Notes: generated from the letters alone by a model not told the origin. Numbered from the stretch's first letter, positions 24,955-34,065 are shown. The stretch: 47,490 nucleotides of DNA from Desulfobacteraceae bacterium (GCA_003599475.1 QZKK01000067.1:1-47490), one strand, 5' to 3'. Program-made: numbers and translations.

Positions 24955-25308
24955 ATGATGACTTTAGACGAATTAAAAGAAAACCAGGACCTCAAAAACG
25001 CCATCGATTGGGAGATGACTCCGGAAGAAGCCGTCCGGCTCTACCTGGAGTGGGGCAACAATTGGGCTGGAGGCAAGTACGTCATCCGATCCAAAGACGA
25101 TGTGACCCACTATTTCGTTGTCGATACCTGGGGTGCTTCCCCCAGGATTTTTCTGATCCGAAGAAATTCGGAGGATGCCGAAGAACTCGCAGAAATTGAA
25201 ATGCCCGCTTCGCTCAAGGAAAAGTACCTGCACTCCATCGGCTACACTCGAGGGGTCCATGCCGTTGAAGGCGAAATAAAGGATTGGATCATGAAGGAGC
25301 TTGATTGA
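24955..25308 (+). CDS. Conserved hypothetical protein, DVU0772 type
   Basis: 117 aa, soluble, mixed alpha/beta. The start TLDELKENQDLKNAIDW and the segment MTPEEAVRLYLEWGNNW are characteristic of a family I know from Desulfovibrio and relatives (DVU0772), function unknown. Other conserved stretches are KDDVTHYFVVDTW and PRIFLIRRNSEDAEELA. ATG 24955 and 24958 are both possible. Its 3' end overlaps the convergent dehydrogenase gene by 20 nt. The 190-nt upstream gap shows no clear promoter. Confidence 0.75.
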   Translation: MMTLDELKENQDLKNAIDWEMTPEEAVRLYLEWGNNWAGGKYVIRSKDDVTHYFVVDTWGASPRIFLIRRNSEDAEELAEIEMPASLKEKYLHSIGYTRGVHAVEGEIKDWIMKELD

Positions 25309-26326
25309 ATATGATTTTTCCTGTTTTTCCCGATTCCGCCAACTTGAAAGCCCGGTCGAAATCCTCCAAACCGAACTCATGCGTGATCACAGGTTCGATA
25401 TTCATTTTTCCGGAGAGGATCATGCTCTGGGCGGACCACCACGTGTCCCACATGATCCGGCCGGTAACGCCGTATACGTTGGCCTCCTTGTAGATGACAT
25501 CGGAGGTCAGATCGATTTCGACCGGCCCCGAAAAAAGTCCGACGAAAACGAGATCGCCTCCTCTTCGAAGCACGCGAGTGGCATTTTTTACCGCGGCCTG
25601 ACTCCCGGTCAATTCCACAACGATATCGGCGCCGGATCCTTTCGTGATTTCGTCTATCTCGGCGGCGACATCGGTCTCTTTTGCGTTCAGCACCCTGTCG
25701 GATCCCATCTTTTTTGCCAGCTCCAGCCGCTCCCGCGCGATGTCGATGCCGATTACGCATTCGGCGCCGCTTTGTTTGGCAACCATCTGCGCATAGATTC
25801 CAATGGGTCCGCAGCCGAAAACAACGACTTTTTTCCCGGCCGGCTTTGTTTTGGAAAGCGCATGAACCCCAATTCCGAAAGGCTCCATGGTGGAGCCGAT
25901 CTTGTAAGAAATCGATGGATGAAGCTTCCAGGCACAGGCCTGGGGCAGGACCGTATAATCTGCAAAAGCGCCGTCGACGTGGACGCCCAGGATTTTCATT
26001 TCACGGCAGATATGCTGAAGCCCGGTGGTGCATTGAAAGCAGTGACCGCACGGTACGTGAGTTTCGGCAGCAACCCGGTCCCCTACTCTGAAGTTTCGGA
26101 CATTGCTGCCGATTGCAACCACGTCGCCGGAATACTCGTGACCGAATACCATCGGAATCTTGATTCTTGAGGCAGCATATTCGTTCCACTGAAAGATGTG
26201 AATATCGGTCCCGCAGATGGCAGCGGCTTTCACTTGAACCAGCAGGTCGTTTTCACCTATCGGAGGAGGAGGCAGATCGACAAGGCTCGCACCCCTTTCC
26301 GGATTTTTCTTGAGCAAGGCTTTCAT
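25289..26326 (-). CDS. tdh: Zinc-dependent dehydrogenase, L-threonine 3-dehydrogenase-like
   Basis: 345 aa from ATG 26326; the frame continues upstream without family similarity. Medium-chain dehydrogenase: catalytic zinc Cys38, His63, Glu64 (AAICGTDIHI, FGHEY), structural zinc Cys93, 96, 99, 107 (CGHCFQCTTGLQHIC), and a Rossmann motif VFGCGPIGIYA. The zinc-ligand numbering coincides with E. coli Tdh as I recall it, and the ICGTDIHI and YGVTGRIMWDTW segments also fit. It oxidises L-threonine to 2-amino-3-ketobutyrate with NAD+; a related polyol dehydrogenase is the alternative. No kbl gene is adjacent. Confidence 0.78.
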   Translation of the reverse strand: MKALLKKNPERGASLVDLPPPPIGENDLLVQVKAAAICGTDIHIFQWNEYAASRIKIPMVFGHEYSGDVVAIGSNVRNFRVGDRVAAETHVPCGHCFQCTTGLQHICREMKILGVHVDGAFADYTVLPQACAWKLHPSISYKIGSTMEPFGIGVHALSKTKPAGKKVVVFGCGPIGIYAQMVAKQSGAECVIGIDIARERLELAKKMGSDRVLNAKETDVAAEIDEITKGSGADIVVELTGSQAAVKNATRVLRRGGDLVFVGLFSGPVEIDLTSDVIYKEANVYGVTGRIMWDTWWSAQSMILSGKMNIEPVITHEFGLEDFDRAFKLAESGKTGKIIFNQAPS

Positions 26327-26447
26327 TTCCGCAGTCCCTTCTTTTCTCAGATGATCGGCAAAACCGCTTGCCTCCCGATTCCTAGAGATAGGTCCGGCCC
26401 GCTTACGACGGGGCCTGGACCCACCTCCAAATCGATTACCCCCTCGG

Positions 26448-27626
26448 CTACCGATTGTCAAGCGGTACATACGGGCATTCGTCCGGTCCGCAGTAATCGC
26501 CGACGTATTCGGAGTCGGGGCGATACAGTACGGGTTCGGGGGCTGCACCTGCAAACTGCTCTTCGATCACGTGCGCGGCCCAGCCGGAGATTCTGGCGAC
26601 GGCAAAAACGGGAGTGAAAAGATCGATGGGGATCCCCATCTGGTAATAAACCGTTGCGCTCCAGAAGTCGACATTGACATAGATGTCTCTGTTCTTTCGC
26701 TTCTTGAAAGCCTCTTTGCCGGCCTTTTCCACCGCAGTGGCAATCTCGTACCACTTGGTTTCACCGATCCGCTCCCCCAGTGCCTTCGACATGGGAGATA
26801 GAATCGCCGCCCGCGGGTCGTCTCCTTTATACACCGCATGACCGAGACCGAAAATCACCCGCCCCGCTTCGAGCTCTCTGTCGACATAGTCCTGAACGGC
26901 ATCGATCGAGCCGATCGCCTTGAAAGTCTTCATCACCCGGGCATTGGCCCCTCCGTGCAAGTCACCGGAAAGAGAACCGAGGGCTGCTCCCACAGCCGCA
27001 TAGATGTGGGCGCGGGTGGACGCCACCTGCCTGGCGGAAAACGTGGACGCATTGAAAGAGTGTTCGGCGTGAAGAACGAAACAGATGTCCAGAAACCGCG
27101 CCGTTTCCGAATCCGGCACCTTGCCGCTGAGCATGTAGAGAAAGTTGGCCGCATGGTCCAGATCCGCCGAAGGCTCGAGGGGCTGCATCCCGTTTCGGAT
27201 CCGTTCCCAGGCGGCGACCAGGGTCGGAATCCTGGCCACCAGGCGGATCCCCATCCGGGTAGAGGATTCCTTCGTATATTCTTCAACATCCGGATCGTGG
27301 TTGGCCAAGAGGGATACCGATGCCTGAAGGATATCCATGGGAAGAGCCTTCTTCGGCCTTGTCTTCAAGGCGTCGATCACTGCAGGCGGGATCTGCCTCT
27401 CTGCCAGCAGGAGAGATTTGAAATCCTTCAACTCCCGCTTGTCGGGCAGCTTCTCATGGAGCAGCAGATAGGCGACTTCTTCGTATGTGGCGTCTTTGGC
27501 CAGATTCTGGGCCAGATAGCCGCGGTAAATGAGCTTTTCGGCAGCCTTGTCCACGTGGCTGATTTTCGTGGTGGCTACGGTAAATCCACGGAGGCCCGTG
27601 TTCAGTATGGGACGGCATTCTTCCAT
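26448..27626 (-). CDS. Citrate synthase (type II / 2-methylcitrate synthase-like)
   Basis: 392 aa from ATG 27626 (AGAGG 10 nt upstream; a GTG three codons earlier is too close to it). Condenses acetyl-CoA (or propionyl-CoA) with oxaloacetate. Starts with LNTGLRGFTVATTKIS; catalytic residues are in HAEHSFNASTF (His), FGLGHAVYKGDDPRA (His) and VDFWSATVYYQMGIP (Asp); arginine ligands in ARISGWAAH. The length and short N-terminus place it with bacterial citrate/methylcitrate synthases rather than the long Gram-negative type. A perfect palindrome lies in its leader. The gap to the dehydrogenase gene (26327-26447) holds a GC-rich hairpin near 26391-26424. Confidence 0.93.
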   Translation of the reverse strand: MEECRPILNTGLRGFTVATTKISHVDKAAEKLIYRGYLAQNLAKDATYEEVAYLLLHEKLPDKRELKDFKSLLLAERQIPPAVIDALKTRPKKALPMDILQASVSLLANHDPDVEEYTKESSTRMGIRLVARIPTLVAAWERIRNGMQPLEPSADLDHAANFLYMLSGKVPDSETARFLDICFVLHAEHSFNASTFSARQVASTRAHIYAAVGAALGSLSGDLHGGANARVMKTFKAIGSIDAVQDYVDRELEAGRVIFGLGHAVYKGDDPRAAILSPMSKALGERIGETKWYEIATAVEKAGKEAFKKRKNRDIYVNVDFWSATVYYQMGIPIDLFTPVFAVARISGWAAHVIEEQFAGAAPEPVLYRPDSEYVGDYCGPDECPYVPLDNR

Positions 27627-27650
27627 ATTCTTCACACCTCTTTCCGGATG

Positions 27651-27669
27651 GACGATTGATTCAATCGTC
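27651..27669. promoter_or_regulatory. Perfect 19-bp palindrome upstream of citrate synthase
   Basis: GACGATTGA-T-TCAATCGTC, 9-bp perfect arms around one base, 24 nt before the citrate synthase ATG and in the divergent gap with nqrA. It has the form of an operator for a dimeric repressor. No regulator gene is adjacent. Confidence 0.45.
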
Positions 27670-27958
27670 GATGCTGTATTTTACCCCTCTCTTTAGATGA
27701 TTAAAAGATGGAATCTGTTGGAGAAAATGTCAAGGACAACGGCTCCTTCCGGGAAGCCGGGGTCTGGCCCTGCGCGACCTTGTTGAACGGTTGGAATCTG
27801 CAACCCTTTGCAGGCGGGATGCATTCGCTGCATCGGCCATCGCTTCGATTCCGATTAATCTCAGAATAGCAGATTGAAAACCGAATTTAAAGGTGCTAAG
27901 CAAATACTATGTATGGAAACGATCTAGTAAATCCCACTTCTTTGTTCCGGGACCCGCA

Positions 27959-29305
27959 ATGATATCTGTCAAGGTGAAGAAGGGCTATGATCTGAGGATT
28001 GCCGGCGCACCGATGCCGGAACTATCCGGTTTGGAGAAACCGACCCATGTGGCCCTCTGCCCGGAACGAATCCCGTTTGTAAAACCTCGTCTAAAAATCA
28101 AAAAGGACGATGCTGTTTCCATCGGTTCGCTCCTTTTCGAGGACAAAAGAAACCCGGACATCGGGTTCCTGTCTCCCGGTGCCGGCAGGATTTCAGAAAT
28201 CAATTTCGGCGCCCGGCGCATCATTCGGGAGATCGTGATCCGGCTCGACGGAACGGAGGACGCCCTCGAATTCGAGCCGTTTGCAGAAGAGGAATTGGAC
28301 GGCACCGGACGCGATCGTTTGGTGGAAGCCTTGTTGCGCAGAGGACTGTGGCAGTTTTTCCGGGCGCTCCCCTTTAGGGATATACCGTCGCCGGAAACAT
28401 CGCCTCCGGCCATATGGGTTTCCATAGGAAGCCTCGAACCGTTCCATCCCATCCCCGGTGTCTATCTCAGGGGCAGGGAATCGCTTTTTCGGTACGGCGT
28501 CAAGGTCCTGAAGGTCATTGCCGGCGGCCGTGTGATGATCGGAGCGGCCGCCGCCGATCGATACGTACGCACCGAATTCGCCGATATCCTGACCCACACC
28601 TACTCCGGAGCCTATCCTTCGCACGATGCCGGCGTGCTGGTCTATCATACCAAGTCGGCGCCCGACTGGAACCGCTGCTGGTACATCGACGCCCAGCAAC
28701 TGCTGCTGATGGCGGAAACATTGAAAAACGGCGTGTACCGGACGGAGCGGGTCGTGACGGTGGCCGGCAGCATGATCGAAAAGAGAGGGCATGTGAAAAC
28801 GCGCCTGGGTGCTCCCGTGAGCCTTTTGACCGACGGCGGGATTGGAGCCGGAACTCCCCGTTATCTTGCAGGGGGCGTGCTTACCGGTTTTGTCACGTCG
28901 GCCGATGGATTTCTCGGCGCCGAAACATCGCTGACCGTTCTTCCGAAGGGGGACGACCGAGAAATACTCGCGCTTTTCCGGCCGGGCTATGACAAGCCGA
29001 GCTTTTCCCGAACCTTCCTGTCATCGTTGAATCCCCACCCGATGGCGATGGACACCAATCGGCACGGGGGGCGCCGGGCGTGCATCGCCTGCAATCACTG
29101 CACGAAGGTTTGTCCCGTGGATATCCTGCCCCAGTTGACCTATAAGGCCATTTTGGCGGGGGAAATCGAGGAGGCGCTCGCCCACGGACTGCTCGACTGT
29201 GTGGAATGCGGCCTCTGCTCCTATGTCTGCCCGTCGAAAATCGAGCTCTACCAGACGCTGAAGAACGCAAAAAGCGACTACTACAAAGAGCAGGCGCGAA
29301 CATGA
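27959..29305 (+). CDS. nqrA: Na+-translocating NADH:quinone reductase subunit A with intact C-terminal 2[4Fe-4S] motif
   Basis: 448 aa from ATG 27959 (family start KVKKGYDLRIAGAP); a GTG at 27893 would add 22 unrelated residues. The NqrA core is clear: LFEDKRNPDIGFLSPGAG, GARRIIREIVI, YSGAYPSHDAGVLVYHT. The C-terminus carries a complete two-cluster ferredoxin pattern, Cys375, 378, 381, 385 (CIACNHCTKVCP) and Cys414, 417, 420, 424 (CVECGLCSYVCP). Well-studied NqrA proteins keep only a degenerate remnant of it, whereas RnfC has it. First gene of a six-gene operon, overlapping nqrB by 4 nt. Confidence 0.85.
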   Translation: MISVKVKKGYDLRIAGAPMPELSGLEKPTHVALCPERIPFVKPRLKIKKDDAVSIGSLLFEDKRNPDIGFLSPGAGRISEINFGARRIIREIVIRLDGTEDALEFEPFAEEELDGTGRDRLVEALLRRGLWQFFRALPFRDIPSPETSPPAIWVSIGSLEPFHPIPGVYLRGRESLFRYGVKVLKVIAGGRVMIGAAAADRYVRTEFADILTHTYSGAYPSHDAGVLVYHTKSAPDWNRCWYIDAQQLLLMAETLKNGVYRTERVVTVAGSMIEKRGHVKTRLGAPVSLLTDGGIGAGTPRYLAGGVLTGFVTSADGFLGAETSLTVLPKGDDREILALFRPGYDKPSFSRTFLSSLNPHPMAMDTNRHGGRRACIACNHCTKVCPVDILPQLTYKAILAGEIEEALAHGLLDCVECGLCSYVCPSKIELYQTLKNAKSDYYKEQART

Positions 29306-30480
29306 ACGGACTGAAGCTTTTTTTCGATTCCCAGCGGCGGCATTTCGAAGCCGGAGGCCGCCTCCAAAAACTGTACCCTCTCTACGAATCGATCGAAACG
29401 ATCTTTTTTGCCCCCGTAGACATCACCCAAACGGGTCCTTACGTCCGGGACAACCTGGATGTCAAGCGCTACATGATGCTGGTCATCGTCGCGCTGATCC
29501 CCAACCTGCTGTTTGGAATCTACAATGCGGGCTACCAGTCGCATCTTGCCTCCGGATCGTCGCTCGGCTTCCTCCCGGTGGTGATCAAAGGGCTCTGGAT
29601 CGTCGTTCCGCTGGTGATCATTTCCTATGCGGTCGGATTCTTCTGGGAAATTCTGTTTGCCGTCGTAAGAAAGCACGAAATCAGCGAAGGCCTCTTCGTA
29701 TCCGCCATGCTGTTTCCGCTGATCCTTCCGCCGACGCTGCCCTGGTGGCAGGCGGCGCTCGGAATCTCGTTCGGGATCGTGGTGGGAAAAGAGATCTTCG
29801 GAGGAACCGGCCGAAATTTCCTGAACCCGGCACTGACCGGCAGAGTATTTCTCTACTTTGCCTATCCCGCTCAAAATTCAGGGGACGTCTGGACGGTCAT
29901 CAACGGGGCCAAGGCCGCCGCAGTGGACGTGCTCTCCGGTGCGACCCCGCTGGTCATCGCTGCGGCAACCGAAACGGGCACCGTCGAGCAGGCGCTGCTC
30001 GAAAAAGGCTATTCCGCATCGAGGCTTTTTTTCGGTCTCTACCCGGACAGCATCGGTGCCTCCTCCGCGCTTCTCTGCATGCTCGGGGCGGTATTCCTGA
30101 TCATCGTCGGTGTGGCCAGCTACCGGATCATCGTCGCCGATATCATCGGCGTGCTGGGGACCGCCTGGCTGCTCAATCTCCTTGCGTCGGACGCCTCCAT
30201 GCCCTATCTTTCATTGAATCCCTTCTATCACCTGCTGATGGGGGGGACCGCTTTCGGGATCGCTTATATGACCACCGATCCGGTGACCGCACCGGACATG
30301 GAAGCCGCCCGGTGGGTCTATGGAATCGCAATCGGCGCATTGACGGTCGTAATCCGGGTCTTCAATCCGGCATTTCCCGAGGGAATCATGCTGAGCATTC
30401 TCTTCATGAACATTTTTGCACCGCTGCTGGATTACCTGGTCATCCGGGTGCACATGAGAAGGCGGGTTCCAAATGTCTGA
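29302..30480 (+). CDS. nqrB: Na+-translocating NADH:quinone reductase subunit B
   Basis: 392 aa membrane protein from ATG 29302 (ATGA overlap with the nqrA stop). About nine to ten helices. The covalent FMN site is the SGAT motif with Thr215 (VLSGATPL). Other conserved parts are GGTGRNFLNPALTGR, FGLYPDSIGASSALLCMLGAVFLI, NPFYHLLMGGTAFGIAYMTTDPVTAP and NPAFPEGIMLSILFMNIFAPLLDY. It forms part of the Na+ channel and accepts electrons late in the chain. It overlaps nqrC by 8 nt. Confidence 0.95.
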   Translation: MNGLKLFFDSQRRHFEAGGRLQKLYPLYESIETIFFAPVDITQTGPYVRDNLDVKRYMMLVIVALIPNLLFGIYNAGYQSHLASGSSLGFLPVVIKGLWIVVPLVIISYAVGFFWEILFAVVRKHEISEGLFVSAMLFPLILPPTLPWWQAALGISFGIVVGKEIFGGTGRNFLNPALTGRVFLYFAYPAQNSGDVWTVINGAKAAAVDVLSGATPLVIAAATETGTVEQALLEKGYSASRLFFGLYPDSIGASSALLCMLGAVFLIIVGVASYRIIVADIIGVLGTAWLLNLLASDASMPYLSLNPFYHLLMGGTAFGIAYMTTDPVTAPDMEAARWVYGIAIGALTVVIRVFNPAFPEGIMLSILFMNIFAPLLDYLVIRVHMRRRVPNV

Positions 30481-31198
30481 AAGAATCCGATCCGTTCTGT
30501 TTGCCGTTGTGATGTGCCTGATCATCAGCCTTCTGCTGACGGCCGCATCGACCGGGTTGCAGCGCTACCAGCAGATAAACATGCGGCTGGATAAGCAGAA
30601 GAACATCCTGGAATCGGTCGGCCTGATCGAAGAAGGAAAGGACTATCCGGCGGAAGCGATTCAGCGGCAGTATCGAGAGCATATCCTGGAGGTCTGGGCC
30701 GATCCGGCGGGAAGAATCATCGAAAAACCGGTCGCCGGTGAAGCGGATCTGCCGATATATCTGTATACGGCAGACAACTCCATCCTGTCCTATATCGTTC
30801 CGATCAACAGCCGCGGGCTCTGGGGACCGATCATGGGGTACCTTGCAATCAAAAACGACGGAGCCACCATCGCCGGATTCACCGTGTTCAAACACTCCGA
30901 AACGCCGGGACTCGGGGGGGAAATCGAATCGGAATGGTTTCAGGAAAATTTCGTCGGGAAGAAGATCGTCAACAGAAAAGGGGAGTTTGTCTCGATTCGG
31001 ATTGCCAAGGGGAAGACCCCGGCGAATATCCCCGGTGAGCTTAAACTCCACTATGTCGACGGCATCAGCGGCGCCACCCTGACCGGCAACTATCTCACCA
31101 GCGGAATCGAGCAGGTCCTGGAAAATTACGAACCGGTTTCGGTTCGATTCAGGAAGCACAGGATCCGGAACCTGCCGGTGGATTCGGTGGGCGGATAG
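30473..31198 (+). CDS. nqrC: Na+-translocating NADH:quinone reductase subunit C
   Basis: 241 aa. One N-terminal transmembrane helix (residues 5-27) and a periplasmic FMN-binding domain with the SGATLT flavinylation motif at about 199-204 (YVDGISGATLTG). GLWGPIMGYLAI and FKHSETPGLGGEI are typical of NqrC. Requires flavin transferase ApbE, which is not in the window. A repeat-filled 170-nt gap separates it from nqrD. Confidence 0.94.
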   Translation: MSERIRSVLFAVVMCLIISLLLTAASTGLQRYQQINMRLDKQKNILESVGLIEEGKDYPAEAIQRQYREHILEVWADPAGRIIEKPVAGEADLPIYLYTADNSILSYIVPINSRGLWGPIMGYLAIKNDGATIAGFTVFKHSETPGLGGEIESEWFQENFVGKKIVNRKGEFVSIRIAKGKTPANIPGELKLHYVDGISGATLTGNYLTSGIEQVLENYEPVSVRFRKHRIRNLPVDSVGG

Positions 31199-31362
31199 AA
31201 AGTGTTCAGGGTTCAGTGTTCAGGAGCCGCTTTTTCTCGACTGCCGTTAGGATCGGAAGCGTCACAATTGATCTTTTTCCTTGATTCGTAAGACAGTGGG
31301 TGTTCGATGTTCACGTTCGGTTCCTGAACACTGAACGCTGAACACTGAACACTTCCGTAAGG
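31199..31362. repeat. Inverted heptad repeat inside the nqr operon (nqrC-nqrD)
   Basis: Left arm GTGTTCA, GGGTTCA, GTGTTCA (31202-31222); right arm CCTGAAC, ACTGAAC, GCTGAAC, ACTGAAC, ACTTCC-like words (31323-31352). Unique core of about 95 nt. It interrupts an operon in which the genes are certainly functionally linked. Confidence 0.8.
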
Positions 31363-31368
31363 AGTATT

Positions 31369-32013
31369 ATGGACCTGTCACTGCCCAAGCCGTTTGCCTC
31401 CTTCAAACGGAGCCAGACGTATAAGGCGATTTCCGCTTCCCTATGGGAGGCAAATCCCATATCCAAGCAGATTCTAGGAATCTGTTCGGCACTGGCCGTT
31501 ACCGTTCAGCTCCAAACCGCCATCGTGATGAGCCTGGCCCTGACTCTGGTGGTTGCGTCTTCGAATCTGATGATTTCATCGATTCGAAATCTCATTCCAC
31601 GGAATATCAGAATCATCGCCGAGATCAGCATCATCGCAACCCTTGTCATTATCGCCGATGAGGTGCTCAAGGCCTTTCTCTACGATATCAGCAAGCAGCT
31701 TTCCGTATTCGTCGGATTGATCATCACCAACTGCATCGTGCTCGGCCGGGCCGAGGGGTATGCCATGTCCAATCCGCCGCTTCGCTCCTTCGTGGACGGA
31801 TTGGCCAATGGAATCGGTTACAGCTCGATTCTGATCGGGGTCGCATTCTTCCGGGAACTGCTCGGCTCGGGAAAGCTCATGGGGTTTCCGGTGGTTCCGG
31901 ATGCCTTTTACCGGGCGGGATATGAGAATATGGGCCTGATGGTCCTTGCCCCCGGTGCCTTCATCATTATCGGCCTCTTCGTCTGGGCTCAGAATACGCT
32001 TATGGAAAAATGA
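31369..32013 (+). CDS. nqrD: Na+-translocating NADH:quinone reductase subunit D
   Basis: 214 aa, six transmembrane helices, NqrDE/RnfAE family. LGICSALAVTVQLQTAIVMSL has the conserved helix Cys; NCIVLGRAEGYAM has the second half-site Cys. These paired cysteines bind the intramembrane Fe or 2Fe-2S centre. FFRELLGSGKLMGFPV is also typical. ATG 31369 follows AAGGAG by 6 nt. Confidence 0.95.
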   Translation: MDLSLPKPFASFKRSQTYKAISASLWEANPISKQILGICSALAVTVQLQTAIVMSLALTLVVASSNLMISSIRNLIPRNIRIIAEISIIATLVIIADEVLKAFLYDISKQLSVFVGLIITNCIVLGRAEGYAMSNPPLRSFVDGLANGIGYSSILIGVAFFRELLGSGKLMGFPVVPDAFYRAGYENMGLMVLAPGAFIIIGLFVWAQNTLMEK

Positions 32014-32088
32014 CTGAAATGACTAAAATGACAAAAGTTACATGTCTATGTGTCAGCCTGTCAGAACACTGAACACTGAAAACAGGGA
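32012..32088. repeat. Short-period repeats between nqrD and nqrE
   Basis: ATGACTGAA and ATGACTAAA words (about 9-nt period, 32012-32036), then GTGTCAGCCTGTCAG and AACACTGAACACTGAAAAC (heptads CTGAACA/CTGAAAA) to 32084. Second such locus inside the nqr operon. Confidence 0.65.
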
Positions 32089-32093
32089 AATCG

Positions 32094-32705
32094 ATGATGG
32101 AAAATCTTGTCGGAATCCTGCTCAACTCCATCTTTGTCGGTAACATCCTGCTGGCCTATTTTCTTGGAATGTGTTCGTTTCTGGCGATCTCCAAGAACAT
32201 CAAGACGGCTGCCGGACTCGGATTTGCGGTCGTTTTCGTTCTGACGATCACAACCCCTGTAAACTGGATGATCTACCGTTACTTATTGGCGCCCGGCGCC
32301 CTGGCCTGGGCGGGGCTGCCGGAAATAAACCTCTCTTTCCTGAGGCTTGTTCTGTTTATCGCCGTTATCGCCGCAATCGTGCAGGCGGTGGAGATGGTGG
32401 TCGACCGCTACTCCCCGGCATTGTACTCGGCCCTCGGGGTTTTTCTCCCCCTGATCTCGGTCAACTGCGCTATTCTGGGCGCCTCGCTGTTTATGGTCGA
32501 GCGGCAGTATGGCTTTGCCGAATCTGTCGTCTACGGGTTCGGCTCGGGCACCGGGTGGTTTCTTGCCATCGTGGCGATGGCCGCAATCCAGAAGAAACTG
32601 CGGTATGCGGATATCCCCAAGGGACTCCAGGGGTTCGGCATCAATATGATCACAACGGGATTGATGGCGATCGGCTTCATGCTGTTTGCGGGGATCTCCC
32701 TCTGA
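32094..32705 (+). CDS. nqrE: Na+-translocating NADH:quinone reductase subunit E
   Basis: 203 aa, six helices, homologous to NqrD with inverted topology. Conserved Cys in [13 protein letters not shown] and in [11 protein letters not shown] complete the intramembrane Fe site with NqrD. Also [22 protein letters not shown] and [19 protein letters not shown]. Two adjacent ATGs (32094, 32097) are possible starts. Confidence 0.95.
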   Translation: MMENLVGILLNSIFVGNILLAYFLGMCSFLAISKNIKTAAGLGFAVVFVLTITTPVNWMIYRYLLAPGALAWAGLPEINLSFLRLVLFIAVIAAIVQAVEMVVDRYSPALYSALGVFLPLISVNCAILGASLFMVERQYGFAESVVYGFGSGTGWFLAIVAMAAIQKKLRYADIPKGLQGFGINMITTGLMAIGFMLFAGISL

Positions 32706-32730
32706 TGGCGAGGAATTCGAGGCTTAACCG

Positions 32731-33951
32731 ATGTTGGATATTTTTCTGATCAGCCTTTCCGTCTTTCTGTCCGTCATACTGATTCTTGTGCTCGCCCTCC
32801 TGCTGGTGGAAGCGAAGGTCGTCCAAAAGGGGGAGCGCAGCATCGCCATCAATGACGATCCCGACAAAACCATCCGGGCAAGCGGCGGTGCCACTCTTCT
32901 TGCGGCGCTGAACAGCAGCGGGATTTATCTCCCCTCCGCCTGCGGCGGAAAAGGCTCTTGCGCCATGTGCAAGTGCAAGGTGGAGCAAGGGGCGGGAGGC
33001 ATACTCCCGACCGAATTGCCTCATCTCAGCAGGCAGGAGAGAATGGACCATGTTCGCCTGGCTTGTCAGGTGAAGGTCAAGGAGGACATGGCCATCCGGA
33101 TTCCACCGGAAATCTTCAACATCAAAAAATACGAGGCGTCGGTGGTTTCAAACGACAATGTGGCCACCTTTATCAAGGAGCTGGTGCTGAAGCTTGAGCC
33201 CGGGGTAAAGATCGATTTCGAAGCGGGTCAGTACATCCAGATCGATATCCCCGAATACCGACTCGAGTACGGACAGATCGATGTGGGAGCGCGTTATCGG
33301 CCTGCATGGGACAAATTCAACCTCTGGAGCCTTGCCGCACGGGCCGAGGATCCTGTTTATCGCGCGTATTCCATGGCGAATACACCGGCAGAGGATGTCC
33401 TTCGATTCACCATTCGCATCGCAACCCCGCCTCCGGGTTCGGACGTGCCTCCCGGGATCGCCTCTTCCTATCTATTCGCCCTGAAACCGGGGGATTCTTT
33501 GACGCTCAGCGGTCCTTACGGAGATTTTCTGGTCAGGGAAACCGGACGTGAGATGTGCTTTATCGGGGGAGGGGCCGGCATGGCACCCATGAGAAGCCAT
33601 ATTTTTACACAGCTTCTCATAAAGAAAACGCAAAGGCGAATCAGCTTCTGGTACGGTGCCCGGTCCCGGCAGGAGATGATTTACGATCCGGAATTTCGTG
33701 AACTGGATGGAAGATATGAGAACTTCAGCTACACCGTAGCCCTTTCCGAACCCCTGGACGAGGATCGATGGGAGGGGCCGGTCGGTTTCATCCATCAGGT
33801 CGCCCATGATCTTTATCTCGGCAGGCATCCGGATCCCACGGAAATCGAATACTATCTGTGCGGACCTCCGATGATGATCGGCGCGGTCAAGAGGATGCTG
33901 GACGAACTCGGCGTGGACCCGGAGATGATCGCTTTCGACGATTTCGGGTAG
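32731..33951 (+). CDS. nqrF: Na+-translocating NADH:quinone reductase subunit F
   Basis: 406 aa. N-terminal membrane helix (3-27), a 2Fe-2S domain with Cys71, 77, 80 and 112 (CGGKGSCAMCKC ... LACQ), an FAD domain (RAYSMANTP), and an NADH domain (CFIGGGAGMAPMRSH, YLCGPPMM), ending in the characteristic FDDFG. It takes electrons from NADH in the cytoplasm and feeds the flavins of NqrC and NqrB. Last gene of the operon. Confidence 0.96.
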   Translation: MLDIFLISLSVFLSVILILVLALLLVEAKVVQKGERSIAINDDPDKTIRASGGATLLAALNSSGIYLPSACGGKGSCAMCKCKVEQGAGGILPTELPHLSRQERMDHVRLACQVKVKEDMAIRIPPEIFNIKKYEASVVSNDNVATFIKELVLKLEPGVKIDFEAGQYIQIDIPEYRLEYGQIDVGARYRPAWDKFNLWSLAARAEDPVYRAYSMANTPAEDVLRFTIRIATPPPGSDVPPGIASSYLFALKPGDSLTLSGPYGDFLVRETGREMCFIGGGAGMAPMRSHIFTQLLIKKTQRRISFWYGARSRQEMIYDPEFRELDGRYENFSYTVALSEPLDEDRWEGPVGFIHQVAHDLYLGRHPDPTEIEYYLCGPPMMIGAVKRMLDELGVDPEMIAFDDFG

Positions 33952-33952
33952 G

Positions 33953-33995
33953 ACGTTGCACGTTGAAATCGTTGCAGGTTCAAATGGTTTTACGT
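33953..33995. repeat. CGTTGCA-type heptad repeats after nqrF
   Basis: ACGTTGC, ACGTTGA, TCGTTGC, AGGTTCA words, complementary to the GCAACGT family upstream of dctP. Starts at the nqrF stop codon. Confidence 0.55.
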
Positions 33996-34065
33996 TCCAT
34001 GGGCTGCTTTCCCCGGTTGCCTCCGGTCATCGGATCCGATCCGCCGAGTGGGAAGGCGACAGAGG

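Noticed and set aside
27893..27958. Upstream GTG start for nqrA
   Set aside because: The additional 22 residues do not resemble NqrA; the ATG at 27959 gives the family N-terminus.
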